DNA of 64,000 nucleotides from an uncultured Pelagibacteraceae bacterium. Lineage in GTDB: Bacteria; Pseudomonadota; Alphaproteobacteria; Pelagibacterales; Pelagibacteraceae. The DNA is taken from the NCBI GenBank assembly GCA_902540235.1, contig CACBLI010000005.1:1-64000 (forward strand), in the 5' to 3' direction. Below the pieces are notes generated by a model. The model was given only the letters and a program-made list of their open reading frames with translations, made no database searches and was not told the origin of the DNA. Numbering within the stretch: position 1 is the first letter of the stretch; every line of letters starts with the position of its first letter. Shown here piece by piece: positions 7,617 to 18,526 of the stretch. Both the position numbers and the translations under genes were made by a program.

Positions 7617-8305
7617 TGAGGTCAAAAAGATTTAAACAACTGCCTGAAAATACTCAAGATTTAAATTCTGAATTAATTGAAAAATTATTACCAATAATTA
7701 AAAAAAATTGTACAACTAAATTTGATGAATCTATCGATTTAAATTTTCAGATAAATAACAAACAAAAAAAAGGTGAAATTAGTATTAGAACTGTAGTAAA
7801 TCTTCCAGGCGGAACAGGAAAAAATATCAAAGTGGCAGTAGTTTGTGAGGAAAGTAAAACCAAAGAGGCCCAAAGCGCAGGCGCAGACTTGGTAGGAGGA
7901 AATGAATTTATCGATAAGATTAAAGACGGGGAAATAAATTTTGAAAAATTAATCTGTACACCAGGCATGATGATTAAATTATCAAAACTTGGGAAAGTTT
8001 TAGGTCCGAAAGGTTTGATGCCAAATCCAAAACTCGGTTCAGTAACTGATGATTTAAAAACTGCAGTTTTGGCCGCAAAATCAGGTCAAGCAGAAATTAG
8101 AAATGACAAAGACGGAAACATTGGAGTTAGTATAGGAAAAAAATCTTTTAATGATGATAAATTGATTAAAAATTTTAATGCTATTTTAGAAATTCTTGAA
8201 AAAGAGAAATCAAGTAATACTCTTAAAGGTGATTTAATTAAAACCGCCTTTATCACATCTACAATGGGAGTTTCCTATAAACTTAAAATAGTTAAAAATA
8301 TTTAA
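7616..8305 (+). CDS. rplA: 50S ribosomal protein L1 (uL1)
   Basis: Forms the mobile L1 stalk that helps release E-site tRNA, and in many bacteria represses the L11-L1 mRNA. The 229 residues have the family hallmarks GGTGK near 64-68, CTPGMM, and KLGKVLGPKGLMPNPKLG near 124-141. The start overlaps rplK (TAATG). I saw no obvious L1-site mimic in the short upstream junctions. Confidence 0.97.
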   Translation: MRSKRFKQLPENTQDLNSELIEKLLPIIKKNCTTKFDESIDLNFQINNKQKKGEISIRTVVNLPGGTGKNIKVAVVCEESKTKEAQSAGADLVGGNEFIDKIKDGEINFEKLICTPGMMIKLSKLGKVLGPKGLMPNPKLGSVTDDLKTAVLAAKSGQAEIRNDKDGNIGVSIGKKSFNDDKLIKNFNAILEILEKEKSSNTLKGDLIKTAFITSTMGVSYKLKIVKNI

Positions 8306-8312
8306 TTTTATG

Positions 8313-8831
8313 ATGAATAAAGAACAAAAACAAAAATATATTACTGAGATGACTAATCAGTTTGAAAATAGCAAAGCTGTGATGGTCACACACTATCAAG
8401 GACTAACAATGCCCCAACTTGATGAACTCAGATCTAAAATGAGGGAGCATGGTATAGTTTTTAAAATTACCAAAAATAGAATTACAAAATTAGCTTTAGA
8501 GAAAACTAGATGTAAGGATTTATCTAATTTGTTTAACGGTCCAACAGCTGTTGCTTTTGGTGAGGATGCAATAATGTCGGCAAGAATACTTTCTAAATTT
8601 TCAAAAGATAACGAAAATTTGAAGTTAATTGGCGGAATAATGGATAACGAAATTTTAGATCAAGCTGGCGTTCAAAATGTAGCAAGTTTACCAACATTGG
8701 ACGAAGCAAGAGCAAAAATTGTAGGAATTCTCAGTGCTTCAGCGTCAAAATTAGTGAGTATTTTACTTGCACGATCAGAAAAAATGAGTAATTTACCAGC
8801 TGAAAATTCTGAAATAAAACCCAAAGAGTAA
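8313..8831 (+). CDS. rplJ: 50S ribosomal protein L10 (uL10)
   Basis: Stalk base protein that anchors L7/L12 dimers on 23S rRNA. The frame has two adjacent ATGs (8310 and 8313); I use the second, which gives MNKEQKQKYI and 172 residues, but the first is equally possible. The N-terminal globular domain contains VVTHYQGLT-like and KITKNRI-like strands, followed by a C-terminal helix for L7/L12 binding. Only seven bases separate it from rplA, so the E. coli-style L10 leader is absent. Confidence 0.95.
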   Translation: MNKEQKQKYITEMTNQFENSKAVMVTHYQGLTMPQLDELRSKMREHGIVFKITKNRITKLALEKTRCKDLSNLFNGPTAVAFGEDAIMSARILSKFSKDNENLKLIGGIMDNEILDQAGVQNVASLPTLDEARAKIVGILSASASKLVSILLARSEKMSNLPAENSEIKPKE

Positions 8832-8834
8832 ATT

Positions 8835-9200
8835 ATGCCTGATTTAAATAAAATTATAGAAGATCTATCAAAATTAACTGTTGCAGAGGCAGCAGATTTA
8901 TCAAAACAATTAGAAGAGAAATGGGGAGTTACCCCTATGGCGGCAGCAGCCCCAGCGGGAGCAGGTGCAGCAGCAGAAGCAGAGGATAAGGACGATTTTT
9001 CAATCATGCTTGTTTCTGCAGGTGATAAAAAAATTAATGTTATTAAAGAAGTAAGAGCAGCTACTTCTCTTGGATTAAAAGAGGCTAAGGATTTAGTAGA
9101 GGGAGCACCAAAAGAAGTTAAAGCTGGTGTACCTAAAAAAGAAGCTGAAGAAATTAAAGCTAAGTTAGAAGCTGCAGGCGCAAAAGTAGAACTTAAGTAA
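8835..9200 (+). CDS. rplL: 50S ribosomal protein L7/L12 (bL12)
   Basis: Multi-copy stalk protein that recruits translational GTPases. The 121 residues comprise an N-terminal dimerisation helix (about 1-32), an Ala/Gly/Pro-rich hinge (about 35-50) and the C-terminal domain with the factor-binding helix [20 protein letters not shown]. Length is typical. It is followed by a 54-base gap holding a hairpin before rpoB. Confidence 0.98.
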   Translation: MPDLNKIIEDLSKLTVAEAADLSKQLEEKWGVTPMAAAAPAGAGAAAEAEDKDDFSIMLVSAGDKKINVIKEVRAATSLGLKEAKDLVEGAPKEVKAGVPKKEAEEIKAKLEAAGAKVELK

Positions 9201-9217
9201 ATTAACAAGGAATTATT

Positions 9218-9244
9218 AAGTGTTGGTTTAGTGCATCAACACTT
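9218..9244 (+). promoter_or_regulatory. Hairpin in the rplL-rpoB gap
   Basis: AAGTGTTG (9218-9225) is perfectly complementary to CAACACTT (9237-9244). A T-A pair and a G-T wobble extend the stem to ten pairs around a seven-base loop. It lies ten bases before the rpoB start and has no U-run. A processing site or attenuator at the same junction is known in E. coli, so a similar role is plausible. Confidence 0.55.
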
Positions 9245-9254
9245 TAAAAAATAA

Positions 9255-12200
9255 ATGCAATTATCTTTTACTGAAAAGAAAAATATAAGAAAGAGTTTTG
9301 GCAAATTAAAAGAAGGCCTATCAATACCAAACTTAATTGAGGTTCAAAAAAATTCTTATAAAGAGCTGACAGAGCTAAATATTCAAGAAAATAATCTTAC
9401 AAAGGGTTTTGATAGAGTTTTTAAAAGTATTTTTCCAATTGAAGATTTAAATGATAAAGCCACGCTTGAGTATATTTCCTATAGATTAGAAAAACCAAAA
9501 TTCGATGTTGAAGAATGTATTGCCAGAGGTTTAACTTATTCCTCAGCTTTAAAATGTACTCTTAGACTAGTAGTTTATGAAATAGACCAAGAAAATAACA
9601 CTAAAGACATTTTATCAGCAAAAGAACAAGAAGTTTATATGGGTGATGTTCCGATGATGACAAATAGTGGGACATTTATTACTAATGGTGTCCAAAGAGT
9701 TGTCGTAAACCAAATGCACAGAAGTCCTGGGGTTTTTTTTGATCATGATAAAGGCAAAACACATGCAAGTGGAAAACTTTTATTTAATTGTAGAGTGATT
9801 CCGAATAGAGGATCATGGCTTGACTTCGAGTTTGATGTAAAGGATCTTTTATATTTTAAGATTGACAGAAAAAAGAAAATTTTAGCTTCCACATTATTAT
9901 TAGCTCTAGGTTATACAAAAACTGAAATAGTTAATGAATTTTATGAGAGTGAAAATTATGTATTAGATAAAAACACTGGTAAATGGAAAACTAAGTTCAA
10001 TCCAGATAATTATAAAGCAAAAAATTTTTCTGAAGAGGTTGTTGATGCAAAAACTGGAAAAATTGTAATAAGTTCTGGAGATAAGGTCAACTTTCTTAAT
10101 GCTAAAAAATTAGCAAATGATGGGTTGAAGGAAATATTGGTACCTCAGGACTCTTTATTTGGCAAATTTTTACACGCAGATATAAAGATTAACGATGAAG
10201 ACGATGGAGTTTTTAAAATAGGAACTGAACTGAATGATACAATAATTAAAAAATTTTTAGACGCTCATATAAATACAATTAAAATTTCAACTACAAACTC
10301 TATAAACAAAGGTCCATATCTACTGAATACTATTTTAAATGATAAAAATAATAATAAAGATGAAGCTATTACAGAAATCTATAAAATGTTGAGACCAGGA
10401 GAACCGCCGACTATCGAAATAGCAACTCAAATTTTTAACAATTTATTTTTTAGCTCAGATAGATATGACCTTTCTGATGTTGGTAGAGTTAAAATGAATT
10501 CGCGTTTGAATCTAGAATGTTCTGATAAGATCACAATTCTTAGAAACGATGATATTATTTCAATTATTCATAAAATGTTGGATCTAAGAGATGGTAAAGA
10601 CGAGGTTGACGACATTGACCATCTAGGTAATCGAAGAGTGAGATCTGTAGGTGAGCTTGTTGAAAATCAAGCGAGGATTGGTGTTTACAGAATGGAAAGA
10701 GCTATAAAAGAAAAAATGACGACCTTAGACGTAGAGTCTGCCATGCCACAAGATTTAATAAATGCAAAACCACTAACTGTTTCATTAAAAGACTTTTTTG
10801 CAAGTTCTCAATTATCTCAATTCATGGATCAAACTAATCCTTTATCTGAAATTACCCATAAAAGAAGAGTTTCAGCTTTGGGTCCAGGTGGATTGACAAG
10901 GGAAAGAGCAGGTTTTGAGGTTAGAGATGTTCATCCAACACATTACGGAAGAATTTGCCCAATAGAAACACCTGAAGGTCCAAATATTGGATTGATTAAT
11001 AGTTTATCTACTTACGCAAAGATAAATAAATATGGATTTATAGAAAGTCCCTATAAAAGAGTAAAAGACGGTGTAGTTCAAAATAAAGTGGAGTATTTAT
11101 CGGCTATGGAGGAAACAAAATATACTATAGCTCAAGCGAATACAAAATTAGATAAGAATGGGAAGATAGTAGAGGAGCTAGTTTCATGCCGTCAAAACTT
11201 GAACTTTTTGTTATCTAAGCCTGATACAATTGATTATATAGATGTTTCTCCAAAACAACTAGTTTCAGTGGCAGCCTCGCTTATTCCTTTTTTAGAAAAT
11301 GATGATGCGAATAGGGCGTTGATGGGCTCAAACATGATGAGACAAGCAGTACCTCTCTTAAAACCAGAGAGCCCTTTAGTTGGTACAGGAATTGAAAGTG
11401 ATGTTGCCCTAGATTCTGGTGTAACAATAGTTGCGAAAAGAGAGGGTGTTGTGGATAAAATTGATGGCAAAAGAATAGTGATTAAAGCTACTGAGGAAAC
11501 AGACTTTAGTAAATCAGGTGTAGATATCTATAATTTACAAAAATTTAAAAGATCAAATCAAAACACATGCATTAATCAAAGACCTTTAGTTAGAGTGGGC
11601 GATAAAGTTAAAGTAGGTGATATAATTGCTGATGGACCTTCAACAAAATTAGGTGAATTAGCTCTTGGGAAGAACGTCACAGTAGCCTTCATGCCTTGGC
11701 AAGGATATAATTTTGAAGACTCAATTTTAATATCTGAAAGATGTGTAACTGATGATGTTTTTACTTCGGTTCATATCGTTGAGTATGAAATCATGGCTAG
11801 GGATACAAAGTTAGGAGAAGAGGAAATCACAAGAGATATACCAAACGTAAACGAAGAAGCATTAAAAAATCTGGATGAGTCTGGTGTTGTTTACATTGGC
11901 GCGGAGGTAAATGCAGGTGATATTTTAGTTGGAAAAGTAACACCTAAAGGAGACTCAGCATCTGGACCTGAAGAAAAGCTCTTAAGATCTATTTTTGGAG
12001 AAAAAGCCATAGATGTTACCGACACATCTTTGAGAATGTCAAGAGGAAGCAGTGGAACAGTTGTGGATGTAAGAGTTTTTAATAGACATGGAATTGAAAA
12101 AGATGAGAGATCAATCACCATAGAGAGAGCGGAGATAGATCAAGTTCAGCAAGATAAGATTGTTGAAGAAGAAATTTTAGAGAGAAGCATTAAACAAAGA

Positions 12201-13343
12201 GCATCACAAATTTTATCTGGAACCAAATTAAATAAAAAATTAAAAGATCTAGACCAAGGTACTGAGTTAAATCTGGAAATAATTAATAATTTAGGAATAA
12301 ATGACATCTTCAAGATCACAGACGGAAATTCAAATCATGAGTCAGCATTAGCACAATTAAGAGACCAATATACTCAAGCAAAGCAAGATATAACCGAGAG
12401 ATTTGAAGATAAAGTTTTAAAGATTAGAAGTGGAGATGATCTACTTCCAAGCGTAATGAAAATGGTAAAAGTATTTGTTGCGATCAAAAGAAGATTAAGA
12501 CCAGGTGACAAAATGTCAGGCAGACATGGTAATAAAGGTGTTGTCAGTAAAATAGTTCCAGTTGAGGACATGCCTTACAGAGAAGATGGTAGACCTGTAG
12601 ATATAGTCCTTAATCCTTTAGGAGTTCCAAGTAGAATGAATGTTGGGCAAATTTTAGAAACACACTTGGGATGGGCTTGCAAAGAATTTGGTGAAGAAAT
12701 AAAAAGACTGGTTAATGAAAATCAAAAAAGAATAGAAAAAACTGAAAAAATTTCAAAATTTTTAAAATCTGTCTACGGAGATGATATTTATAATGAAAAA
12801 GTAGAAAAGCTGAGTAAAACAGAATTTAGAGATCTATGTGAAAATCTTCAAAACGGTGTTGCAATATCAACACCAGTTTTTGATGGTGCTAAAGAAAAAA
12901 ATGTAACTGAAATGCTAGAATTAGCAAAGCTTCCAGGCTCCGGCCAAACTTATCTTTGGGATGGTAGAACAGGAGAAAAATTTGATAGACCAGTCACAGT
13001 TGGAATAATTTATATGTTAAAATTACATCACCTTGTCGAAGATAAGATCCACGCTAGATCAACTGGTCCATATAGTTTAGTGACTCAACAGCCTTTAGGA
13101 GGAAAAGCACAGCTAGGAGGACAAAGATTTGGTGAAATGGAGGTATGGGCGCTTGAAGCTTATGGAGCATCTTACACTTTGCAAGAGATTTTAACTGTAA
13201 AATCTGATGATGTTGCAGGAAGAGTTAAAGTTTATGAGACAATTGTTAAAGGTGAGGAAAATTTTGAGTCAGGTATACCCGAATCCTTCAATGTTCTAGT
13301 AAAGGAGATTAAATCCTTAGCATTAAATGTGGAGTTAAACTAA
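9255..13343 (+). CDS. rpoB: DNA-directed RNA polymerase subunit beta
   Basis: Forms half of the polymerase active-site cleft and the rifampicin pocket. 1362 residues, normal for proteobacteria. Recognisable regions are the rifampicin region ([20 protein letters not shown], then [20 protein letters not shown]) and the [18 protein letters not shown] block. Near the C-terminus are [15 protein letters not shown] and [20 protein letters not shown]. The rifampicin-contact residues look wild type (S, Q, D, H, R, S in their usual order). It follows the rplL hairpin and shares one base with rpoC (TAATG). Confidence 0.99.
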   Translation: MQLSFTEKKNIRKSFGKLKEGLSIPNLIEVQKNSYKELTELNIQENNLTKGFDRVFKSIFPIEDLNDKATLEYISYRLEKPKFDVEECIARGLTYSSALKCTLRLVVYEIDQENNTKDILSAKEQEVYMGDVPMMTNSGTFITNGVQRVVVNQMHRSPGVFFDHDKGKTHASGKLLFNCRVIPNRGSWLDFEFDVKDLLYFKIDRKKKILASTLLLALGYTKTEIVNEFYESENYVLDKNTGKWKTKFNPDNYKAKNFSEEVVDAKTGKIVISSGDKVNFLNAKKLANDGLKEILVPQDSLFGKFLHADIKINDEDDGVFKIGTELNDTIIKKFLDAHINTIKISTTNSINKGPYLLNTILNDKNNNKDEAITEIYKMLRPGEPPTIEIATQIFNNLFFSSDRYDLSDVGRVKMNSRLNLECSDKITILRNDDIISIIHKMLDLRDGKDEVDDIDHLGNRRVRSVGELVENQARIGVYRMERAIKEKMTTLDVESAMPQDLINAKPLTVSLKDFFASSQLSQFMDQTNPLSEITHKRRVSALGPGGLTRERAGFEVRDVHPTHYGRICPIETPEGPNIGLINSLSTYAKINKYGFIESPYKRVKDGVVQNKVEYLSAMEETKYTIAQANTKLDKNGKIVEELVSCRQNLNFLLSKPDTIDYIDVSPKQLVSVAASLIPFLENDDANRALMGSNMMRQAVPLLKPESPLVGTGIESDVALDSGVTIVAKREGVVDKIDGKRIVIKATEETDFSKSGVDIYNLQKFKRSNQNTCINQRPLVRVGDKVKVGDIIADGPSTKLGELALGKNVTVAFMPWQGYNFEDSILISERCVTDDVFTSVHIVEYEIMARDTKLGEEEITRDIPNVNEEALKNLDESGVVYIGAEVNAGDILVGKVTPKGDSASGPEEKLLRSIFGEKAIDVTDTSLRMSRGSSGTVVDVRVFNRHGIEKDERSITIERAEIDQVQQDKIVEEEILERSIKQRASQILSGTKLNKKLKDLDQGTELNLEIINNLGINDIFKITDGNSNHESALAQLRDQYTQAKQDITERFEDKVLKIRSGDDLLPSVMKMVKVFVAIKRRLRPGDKMSGRHGNKGVVSKIVPVEDMPYREDGRPVDIVLNPLGVPSRMNVGQILETHLGWACKEFGEEIKRLVNENQKRIEKTEKISKFLKSVYGDDIYNEKVEKLSKTEFRDLCENLQNGVAISTPVFDGAKEKNVTEMLELAKLPGSGQTYLWDGRTGEKFDRPVTVGIIYMLKLHHLVEDKIHARSTGPYSLVTQQPLGGKAQLGGQRFGEMEVWALEAYGASYTLQEILTVKSDDVAGRVKVYETIVKGEENFESGIPESFNVLVKEIKSLALNVELN

Positions 13344-16300
13344 TGAAAAAAGAATTAACAGATTTATTTAAAAATTCAGAAATTCTAGAGGCTCAAAATT
13401 TTAACAGCATTAAAATTTCTTTAGCAAGTCCAGAAAAAATAAAATCATGGACGTATGGAGAAATAAAAAAACCAGAAACAATAAATTATAGAACTTTTAG
13501 ACCGGAAAAAGATGGTTTATTTTGCTCAAGGATATTTGGTCCAATTAAAGATTATGAGTGTCTCTGTGGAAAATATAAGAGAATGAAGTTTAGAGGAATC
13601 ATTTGTGAAAAATGTGGTGTTGAGGTTACAAAATCAAATGTTAGAAGAGAAAGAATGGGCCATATCAACTTAGCTACACCAGTTGCTCATATTTGGTTCT
13701 TAAAATCTTTACCAAGTAGAATAGCTTTAGCTGTTGATATGAAACTAAAAGAGGTTGAAAGGGTTTTATATTTTGAAAATTTCATTGTGATTGAGCCGGG
13801 TCTAACAGGATTAAAAAAAAATCAACTTTTAAATGAAGAAGAGTTAGCTAAATACCAAGATGAATTTGGTGAAGAAGCATTTTCTGCAGGCATTGGTGCA
13901 GAGGCAGTATTAGAAATGTTAAAATCTTTAGATTTAGAATTAGAAAGAAAAAATTTAATTAATTATATCAAAGAAACAAAATCTAAAGTTAATGAAGAAA
14001 GAGCAATCAAAAGATTAAAATTAATTGAGTCTTTTATCGAGACTGGTCAAAAACCGGAATGGATGATCATGACTGTTGTTCCAGTAATTCCACCAGAATT
14101 AAGACCCCTAGTGCCACTTGATGGTGGAAGATTTGCCACTTCTGATCTTAATGACTTATACAGAAGAGTAATAAATAGAAATAATCGTCTCAAAAGACTA
14201 ATGGATCTTAAGGCTCCAGATATAATTGTAAGAAACGAAAAACGTATGCTTCAAGAGTCCGTTGATGCATTGTTTGATAATGGAAGACGTGGAAGAGTAA
14301 TAACTGGAACTGGAAAGAGACCACTAAAATCTTTAGCAGAGATGTTAAAAGGAAAACAGGGAAGATTTAGACAGAATTTATTAGGAAAAAGAGTCGATTA
14401 TTCTGGTCGATCAGTAATTGTTGTTGGTCCAGACCTTAAATTGCATGAATGTGGTTTGCCAAAGAAAATGGCGTTAGAATTATTCAAACCTTTTTTATAT
14501 GCAAGACTTAACAAATTAGGTTTAGCCTCAACAATAAAACAAGCAAAAAAACTTGTAGAAAAGGAGACGAATGCTGTTTGGGATGCTTTAGAATTAATTG
14601 TGAGAGAACATCCTGTATTATTAAACAGGGCACCTACACTTCACAGACTTGGAGTCCAAGCTTTTGAACCAAAATTAATTGAAGGTGATGCTATCGAACT
14701 ACACCCTTTGACTTGTGCGGCATTTAATGCTGATTTTGATGGAGATCAAATGGCGGTTCATGTTCCTTTAAGTCTTGAAGCACAGTTGGAAGCAAGAATT
14801 TTAATGTTATCAACAAATAATATCTTATCCCCATCTAACGGTAAGCCTATCATTGTACCAAGTCAGGATATGATTTTGGGAATTTATTACTTATCACAAG
14901 AGCCACTTACAGATAAACCAGCAGGATACTTTGTAGATGCTGACCAGATAGAGTTTGCTTTGTCATCTGGAGAAATAAAAGTTCATAACACAATTATTTC
15001 TAGATTCGAAACAGTTGATGAAAATGGTAATAAAAAATTCGAGAAATATACATCTACAGCAGGAAGATTTTTATTAGCTAATTTGTTACCTAAAAATTTT
15101 AATATTAAATTTTCTTTAATTGATAGACTACTTCCAAAGAAAATTGTCTCAGAAATTATTGATATTGTCTTTAGATTTTGTGGACAAAAAACGACTGTAA
15201 TATTTTGTGATAAACTTAAAGATTTAGGATTTAAACATGCATTTAAAGCAGGTATTTCTTTTGGAAAAGATGATTTAGTTATTCCAGAAAACAAAACTCA
15301 ATTAATTAATGATACAAAAAAATTAATTGCAGATTATGAAACTCAATATGCAGAGGGACTAATTACAAGGGGTGAAAAGTATAATAAGGTAGTTGATGCA
15401 TGGTCAAAATGTACTGATCAGGTAGCTTCAGAAATGATGAAAGGTATTTCAGCAACAGAGAAGACATCCGATGGCCTCAAGATAAACTCAGTATTTATGA
15501 TGGCTGATAGCGGTGCTAGAGGCTCTGCGGCACAGATGAAACAATTAGCAGGAATGAGAGGTTTGATTGCTAAACCATCAGGAGAAATTATTGAAAGTCC
15601 GATTACTTCAAATTTTAAGGAGGGATTAACTGCTCTAGAATATTTTAACTCTACTCATGGAGCTAGAAAAGGATTAGCAGATACAGCTTTAAAAACCGCT
15701 AGTTCAGGTTATTTAACAAGAAGGCTTTGCGATGTCGCTCAAGATTTAACTGTTACTAAAAAAGAATGTGATTGTAAAAATCCAGGGTTTATTGAACTTT
15801 CAGAAATTTTAGAAGGTGGTAATGTTGTAGTAAGTTTATCAGAAAGAGCTTTAGGAAGAGTTACTTTTAATGAAGTGAAACATCCTATCACTGGTGAAGT
15901 TATAATTAAAAAATCAACAATGATCGATGAAGCTGGATGTGATAAGATTGATGCTGCTGGAATAAAATCTGTCAAAGTTTATTCTGTTATGACTTGTGGA
16001 TCTAAAGAGGGTGTTTGTGCCACCTCATATGGAAGAGATTTGTCCAGAGGACAAATGGTTCATGTGGGTGAGGCAATCGGAATGATTTCTGCACAATCTA
16101 TTGGAGAACCCGGAACACAGTTAACAATGAGAACTTTTCACGTAGGAGGAACAGCTTCAGTTAAACAAGACTCTCAAATTATAAGTAAAGGAGAAGGTAC
16201 TCTAAGAATTATCAACTCGAATATTTTAGAAGACTCTAAGAAAAATTTAATTGTTATGGGAAGAAATACTCAACTTTCAATAGAGGACGATAATGGAGTT

Positions 16301-17512
16301 CAGATCGCAGTTTATAAAGTAGCTTATGGTTCAAGATTATTTTTTAATAATGGCGATAAGATAAAAGCTAATACAAAAATTTGTGAATGGGATCCTTACA
16401 CAACACCAGTAATTGCTGAAAAAAGCGGTATAGCAGGCTTTGTGGATTTAATTGATGGGGTTTCGATACAAGAAACAACAGATGATGCAACAGGTATTTC
16501 CTCCAAATCAGTTATTGACTGGAGATCACAATCAAAAAGTTCTGATTTAAAACCTAGAATAACTTTAAGAGATGAAAAAGGCAATGTAATCAAAAAAGCT
16601 GATGATAATGAAGCAAGATACTATTTAGTTCCAGACTCAATTTTATCTGTTAAAGATGGACAAAAAGTTTCAGCTGGAGATGTAATTGCTAGGTTACCTA
16701 AAGAGACAACTAAAACTAAGGATATCACAGGTGGATTACCAAGAGTTGCAGAACTATTTGAGGCGAGAAAAGCTAAAGATAGTGCTATAATTGCAGAAAA
16801 TGATGGACAAGTAGTTTTTGGAAAAGAAGTTAGGGGGAAACAAAGAGTTTCAATTGTTCCAACAGACGGAGCTGAACCATCAAACTATTTAATTCCTAAG
16901 GGCAAACATATAAATTTTAATCAAGGAGAAACAATAAAAAAAGGTGAATATCTTCTTGATGGACAACCACTACCACATGATATTTTGCGTATTATGGGTA
17001 TTAAAGATTTAACAGAATACTTTGTTAACCAGGTTCAAGAAGTTTACAGATTACAGGGAGTTATTATTAATGACAAACATATTGAAACAATTTTAAGACA
17101 GATGTTAAAAAAAGTTGAGGTAAAAACGACAGGAGACTCAAGTTATTTACCTGGTGAAATAGTTGATAGAATTAAATTTGATATTAATAATGAAAAATTA
17201 AAGTCCGAAGGCAAAACTCCGGCAACAGCAGAAAGAGTATTAATGGGAATTACTAAGGCCTCTTTACAGACTGAATCATTCATTTCAGCAGCCTCCTTTC
17301 AGGAAACTACTAGAGTTTTAACAGATGCGGCGATAAAAGGAAAAATAGATCCTTTAAACGGTCTGAAAGAGAATGTTATTGTGGGTAGATTGGTACCTGC
17401 GGGAACAGGTAATATCAAGAATAATTGGAATAAAAAGGCTATCGAGGATGATAATAAATTCTTGTCAGAGCAAGAAAAAATTGAACCCTCAGATACCCAG
17501 GCAAATCAATAA
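13343..17512 (+). CDS. rpoC: DNA-directed RNA polymerase subunit beta'
   Basis: Catalytic subunit of RNA polymerase. 1389 residues. The N-terminal zinc site has Cys73, Cys75, Cys88 and Cys91. The catalytic magnesium loop NADFDGD is at about 462-468, followed by the bridge-helix region with [20 protein letters not shown] and the trigger-loop region ([20 protein letters not shown]). The second zinc site (CDCKNPG, then [13 protein letters not shown]) is intact. It starts inside the rpoB stop (TAATG) and is followed by a structured leader before rpsL. Confidence 0.99.
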   Translation: MKKELTDLFKNSEILEAQNFNSIKISLASPEKIKSWTYGEIKKPETINYRTFRPEKDGLFCSRIFGPIKDYECLCGKYKRMKFRGIICEKCGVEVTKSNVRRERMGHINLATPVAHIWFLKSLPSRIALAVDMKLKEVERVLYFENFIVIEPGLTGLKKNQLLNEEELAKYQDEFGEEAFSAGIGAEAVLEMLKSLDLELERKNLINYIKETKSKVNEERAIKRLKLIESFIETGQKPEWMIMTVVPVIPPELRPLVPLDGGRFATSDLNDLYRRVINRNNRLKRLMDLKAPDIIVRNEKRMLQESVDALFDNGRRGRVITGTGKRPLKSLAEMLKGKQGRFRQNLLGKRVDYSGRSVIVVGPDLKLHECGLPKKMALELFKPFLYARLNKLGLASTIKQAKKLVEKETNAVWDALELIVREHPVLLNRAPTLHRLGVQAFEPKLIEGDAIELHPLTCAAFNADFDGDQMAVHVPLSLEAQLEARILMLSTNNILSPSNGKPIIVPSQDMILGIYYLSQEPLTDKPAGYFVDADQIEFALSSGEIKVHNTIISRFETVDENGNKKFEKYTSTAGRFLLANLLPKNFNIKFSLIDRLLPKKIVSEIIDIVFRFCGQKTTVIFCDKLKDLGFKHAFKAGISFGKDDLVIPENKTQLINDTKKLIADYETQYAEGLITRGEKYNKVVDAWSKCTDQVASEMMKGISATEKTSDGLKINSVFMMADSGARGSAAQMKQLAGMRGLIAKPSGEIIESPITSNFKEGLTALEYFNSTHGARKGLADTALKTASSGYLTRRLCDVAQDLTVTKKECDCKNPGFIELSEILEGGNVVVSLSERALGRVTFNEVKHPITGEVIIKKSTMIDEAGCDKIDAAGIKSVKVYSVMTCGSKEGVCATSYGRDLSRGQMVHVGEAIGMISAQSIGEPGTQLTMRTFHVGGTASVKQDSQIISKGEGTLRIINSNILEDSKKNLIVMGRNTQLSIEDDNGVQIAVYKVAYGSRLFFNNGDKIKANTKICEWDPYTTPVIAEKSGIAGFVDLIDGVSIQETTDDATGISSKSVIDWRSQSKSSDLKPRITLRDEKGNVIKKADDNEARYYLVPDSILSVKDGQKVSAGDVIARLPKETTKTKDITGGLPRVAELFEARKAKDSAIIAENDGQVVFGKEVRGKQRVSIVPTDGAEPSNYLIPKGKHINFNQGETIKKGEYLLDGQPLPHDILRIMGIKDLTEYFVNQVQEVYRLQGVIINDKHIETILRQMLKKVEVKTTGDSSYLPGEIVDRIKFDINNEKLKSEGKTPATAERVLMGITKASLQTESFISAASFQETTRVLTDAAIKGKIDPLNGLKENVIVGRLVPAGTGNIKNNWNKKAIEDDNKFLSEQEKIEPSDTQANQ

Positions 17513-17525
17513 AAAAAACAGTTAA

Positions 17526-17557
17526 AATCAGTAGTTTTAGTTTGACAAAAACTGATT
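17526..17557 (+). promoter_or_regulatory. Hairpin just after rpoC
   Basis: AATCAGT (17526-17532) is the exact reverse complement of ACTGATT (17551-17557), and inner T/A pairs can extend it. No U-run follows, so it is not a standard intrinsic terminator. Its loop contains UGACA, complementary to the UGUCA loop of the hairpin at 17621-17640. Confidence 0.5.
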
Positions 17558-17575
17558 AATAAGTAATTTGGCGAT

Positions 17576-17651
17576 ATTTTTGGTTGGAATGTAGTGCTTT
17601 TTTGTACTAAACGCTGCCACAAATAACCTGTCAGTTATTTCATTCAAAAAT
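17576..17651 (+). promoter_or_regulatory. Candidate structured RNA leader of the rpsL operon
   Basis: A three-way junction can be drawn by hand. Closing stem P1 pairs ATTTTT (17576-17581) with AAAAAT (17646-17651) and GAATG (17587-17591) with CATTC (17641-17645), leaving a five-base GGTTG bulge. Hairpin P2 pairs TAGTGC (17592-17597) with GTACTA (17604-17609), one pair being a wobble, with a six-T loop. Hairpin P3 pairs AAATAAC (17621-17627) with GTTATTT (17634-17640), loop CTGTCA. An 11-base strand joins P2 to P3. It ends 24 bases before the rpsL ATG, a suitable place for feedback control of rpsL-rpsG-fusA. Confidence 0.5.
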
Positions 17652-17675
17652 TGTAATTAATTAAAAATTAATATT

Positions 17676-18047
17676 ATGCCAACAATTAATCAGTTGCTAA
17701 GAAAAAAAAGAGTTAAACAAATTAACAGGAATAAAGTCCCTGCTCTACAAAAACAACCTTTGAAAAGAGGTGTTTGCGTTAAAGTTTATACAACTACACC
17801 TAAAAAACCTAATTCAGCTCTAAGAAAAGTAGCGAGAGTAAGATTATCTAATGGTTTTGAAGTTACTGCTTACATTCCTGGAGAAGGCCATAATTTACAA
17901 GAGCACTCTGTAGTTCTGATTAGAGGTGGTCGGGTAAAAGATTTACCTGGAGTTAGGTATCATATCCTAAGAGGTAATTTAGATACACAAGGAGTTGCTA
18001 ACAGAAAAAAAAGAAGATCACTTTACGGAACAAAAAAAGGTAAATAG
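17676..18047 (+). CDS. rpsL: 30S ribosomal protein S12 (uS12)
   Basis: Decoding-centre protein and site of streptomycin resistance mutations. 123 residues with the hallmark stretches [19 protein letters not shown] and [20 protein letters not shown], then [19 protein letters not shown]. The residues equivalent to E. coli Lys42 and Lys87 (in PKKPNSA and GRVKDLPG) are lysines, so the sequence looks streptomycin sensitive. First gene of the rpsL-rpsG-fusA unit, with a candidate structured leader. Confidence 0.98.
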   Translation: MPTINQLLRKKRVKQINRNKVPALQKQPLKRGVCVKVYTTTPKKPNSALRKVARVRLSNGFEVTAYIPGEGHNLQEHSVVLIRGGRVKDLPGVRYHILRGNLDTQGVANRKKRRSLYGTKKGK

Positions 18048-18049
18048 AT

Positions 18050-18520
18050 ATGTCTAGAAAAAAAACTCAACCCAAAAAAAACATTGTTCCTGATCCTAAG
18101 TTCAAATCAACAATTATTCCAAAATTAATAAATAATATAATGTATGATGGCAAAAGAGGTATTGCTGAAAAAATTGTTTATGATGCAATTGAAAAGATTA
18201 AAACTAAAACAAAAGATGAACCTATAAATATATTTAACGAGGCAATAAATAATATCAAACCAACAGTTGAAGTAAGATCTAGAAGAGTGGGTGGTGCGAC
18301 TTATCAAGTGCCAGTAGAAGTAAAAAGTAAAAGGGCTCAGGCATTAGCAATTAGATGGTTAGTGGACTCCGCGAGGAAAAGGAAAAACAAACATATGTCA
18401 GACAAAATTTTTAATGAGCTTTATGATGCATACGAAAAAAAAGGTTCTGCGGTAAAAAAAAGAGAGGATGTTCATAAAATGGCAGAGTCTAATAAGGCTT
18501 TCGCACATTTTAGATGGTAA
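18050..18520 (+). CDS. rpsG: 30S ribosomal protein S7 (uS7)
   Basis: Primary organiser of the 30S head; contacts E-site tRNA and in E. coli represses its own operon. 156 residues, normal length. Conserved stretches are RSRRVGGATYQVPVEV, ALAIRWLVDSARKR and HKMAESNKAFAHFRW at the C-terminus. It starts three bases after rpsL, so the S7 repressor site found in the E. coli rpsL-rpsG gap has no room here and any control must lie elsewhere, perhaps in the rpsL leader. Confidence 0.97.
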   Translation: MSRKKTQPKKNIVPDPKFKSTIIPKLINNIMYDGKRGIAEKIVYDAIEKIKTKTKDEPINIFNEAINNIKPTVEVRSRRVGGATYQVPVEVKSKRAQALAIRWLVDSARKRKNKHMSDKIFNELYDAYEKKGSAVKKREDVHKMAESNKAFAHFRW

Positions 18521-18526
18521 AAAATA

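Noticed and set aside
8672-9208. 178-residue open frame antisense to rplJ/rplL
   Set aside because: It is a shadow of the Ala-rich L7/L12 gene on the other strand, with low-complexity Ser/Ala sequence and no family features.
17542-17569. TTGACA box as a main rpsL promoter
   Set aside because: The -35 is perfect but the best -10 at 16 bases is TAATTT, only three of six matches, and the box also lies in a hairpin loop. A promoter here is possible but not supported enough to list.
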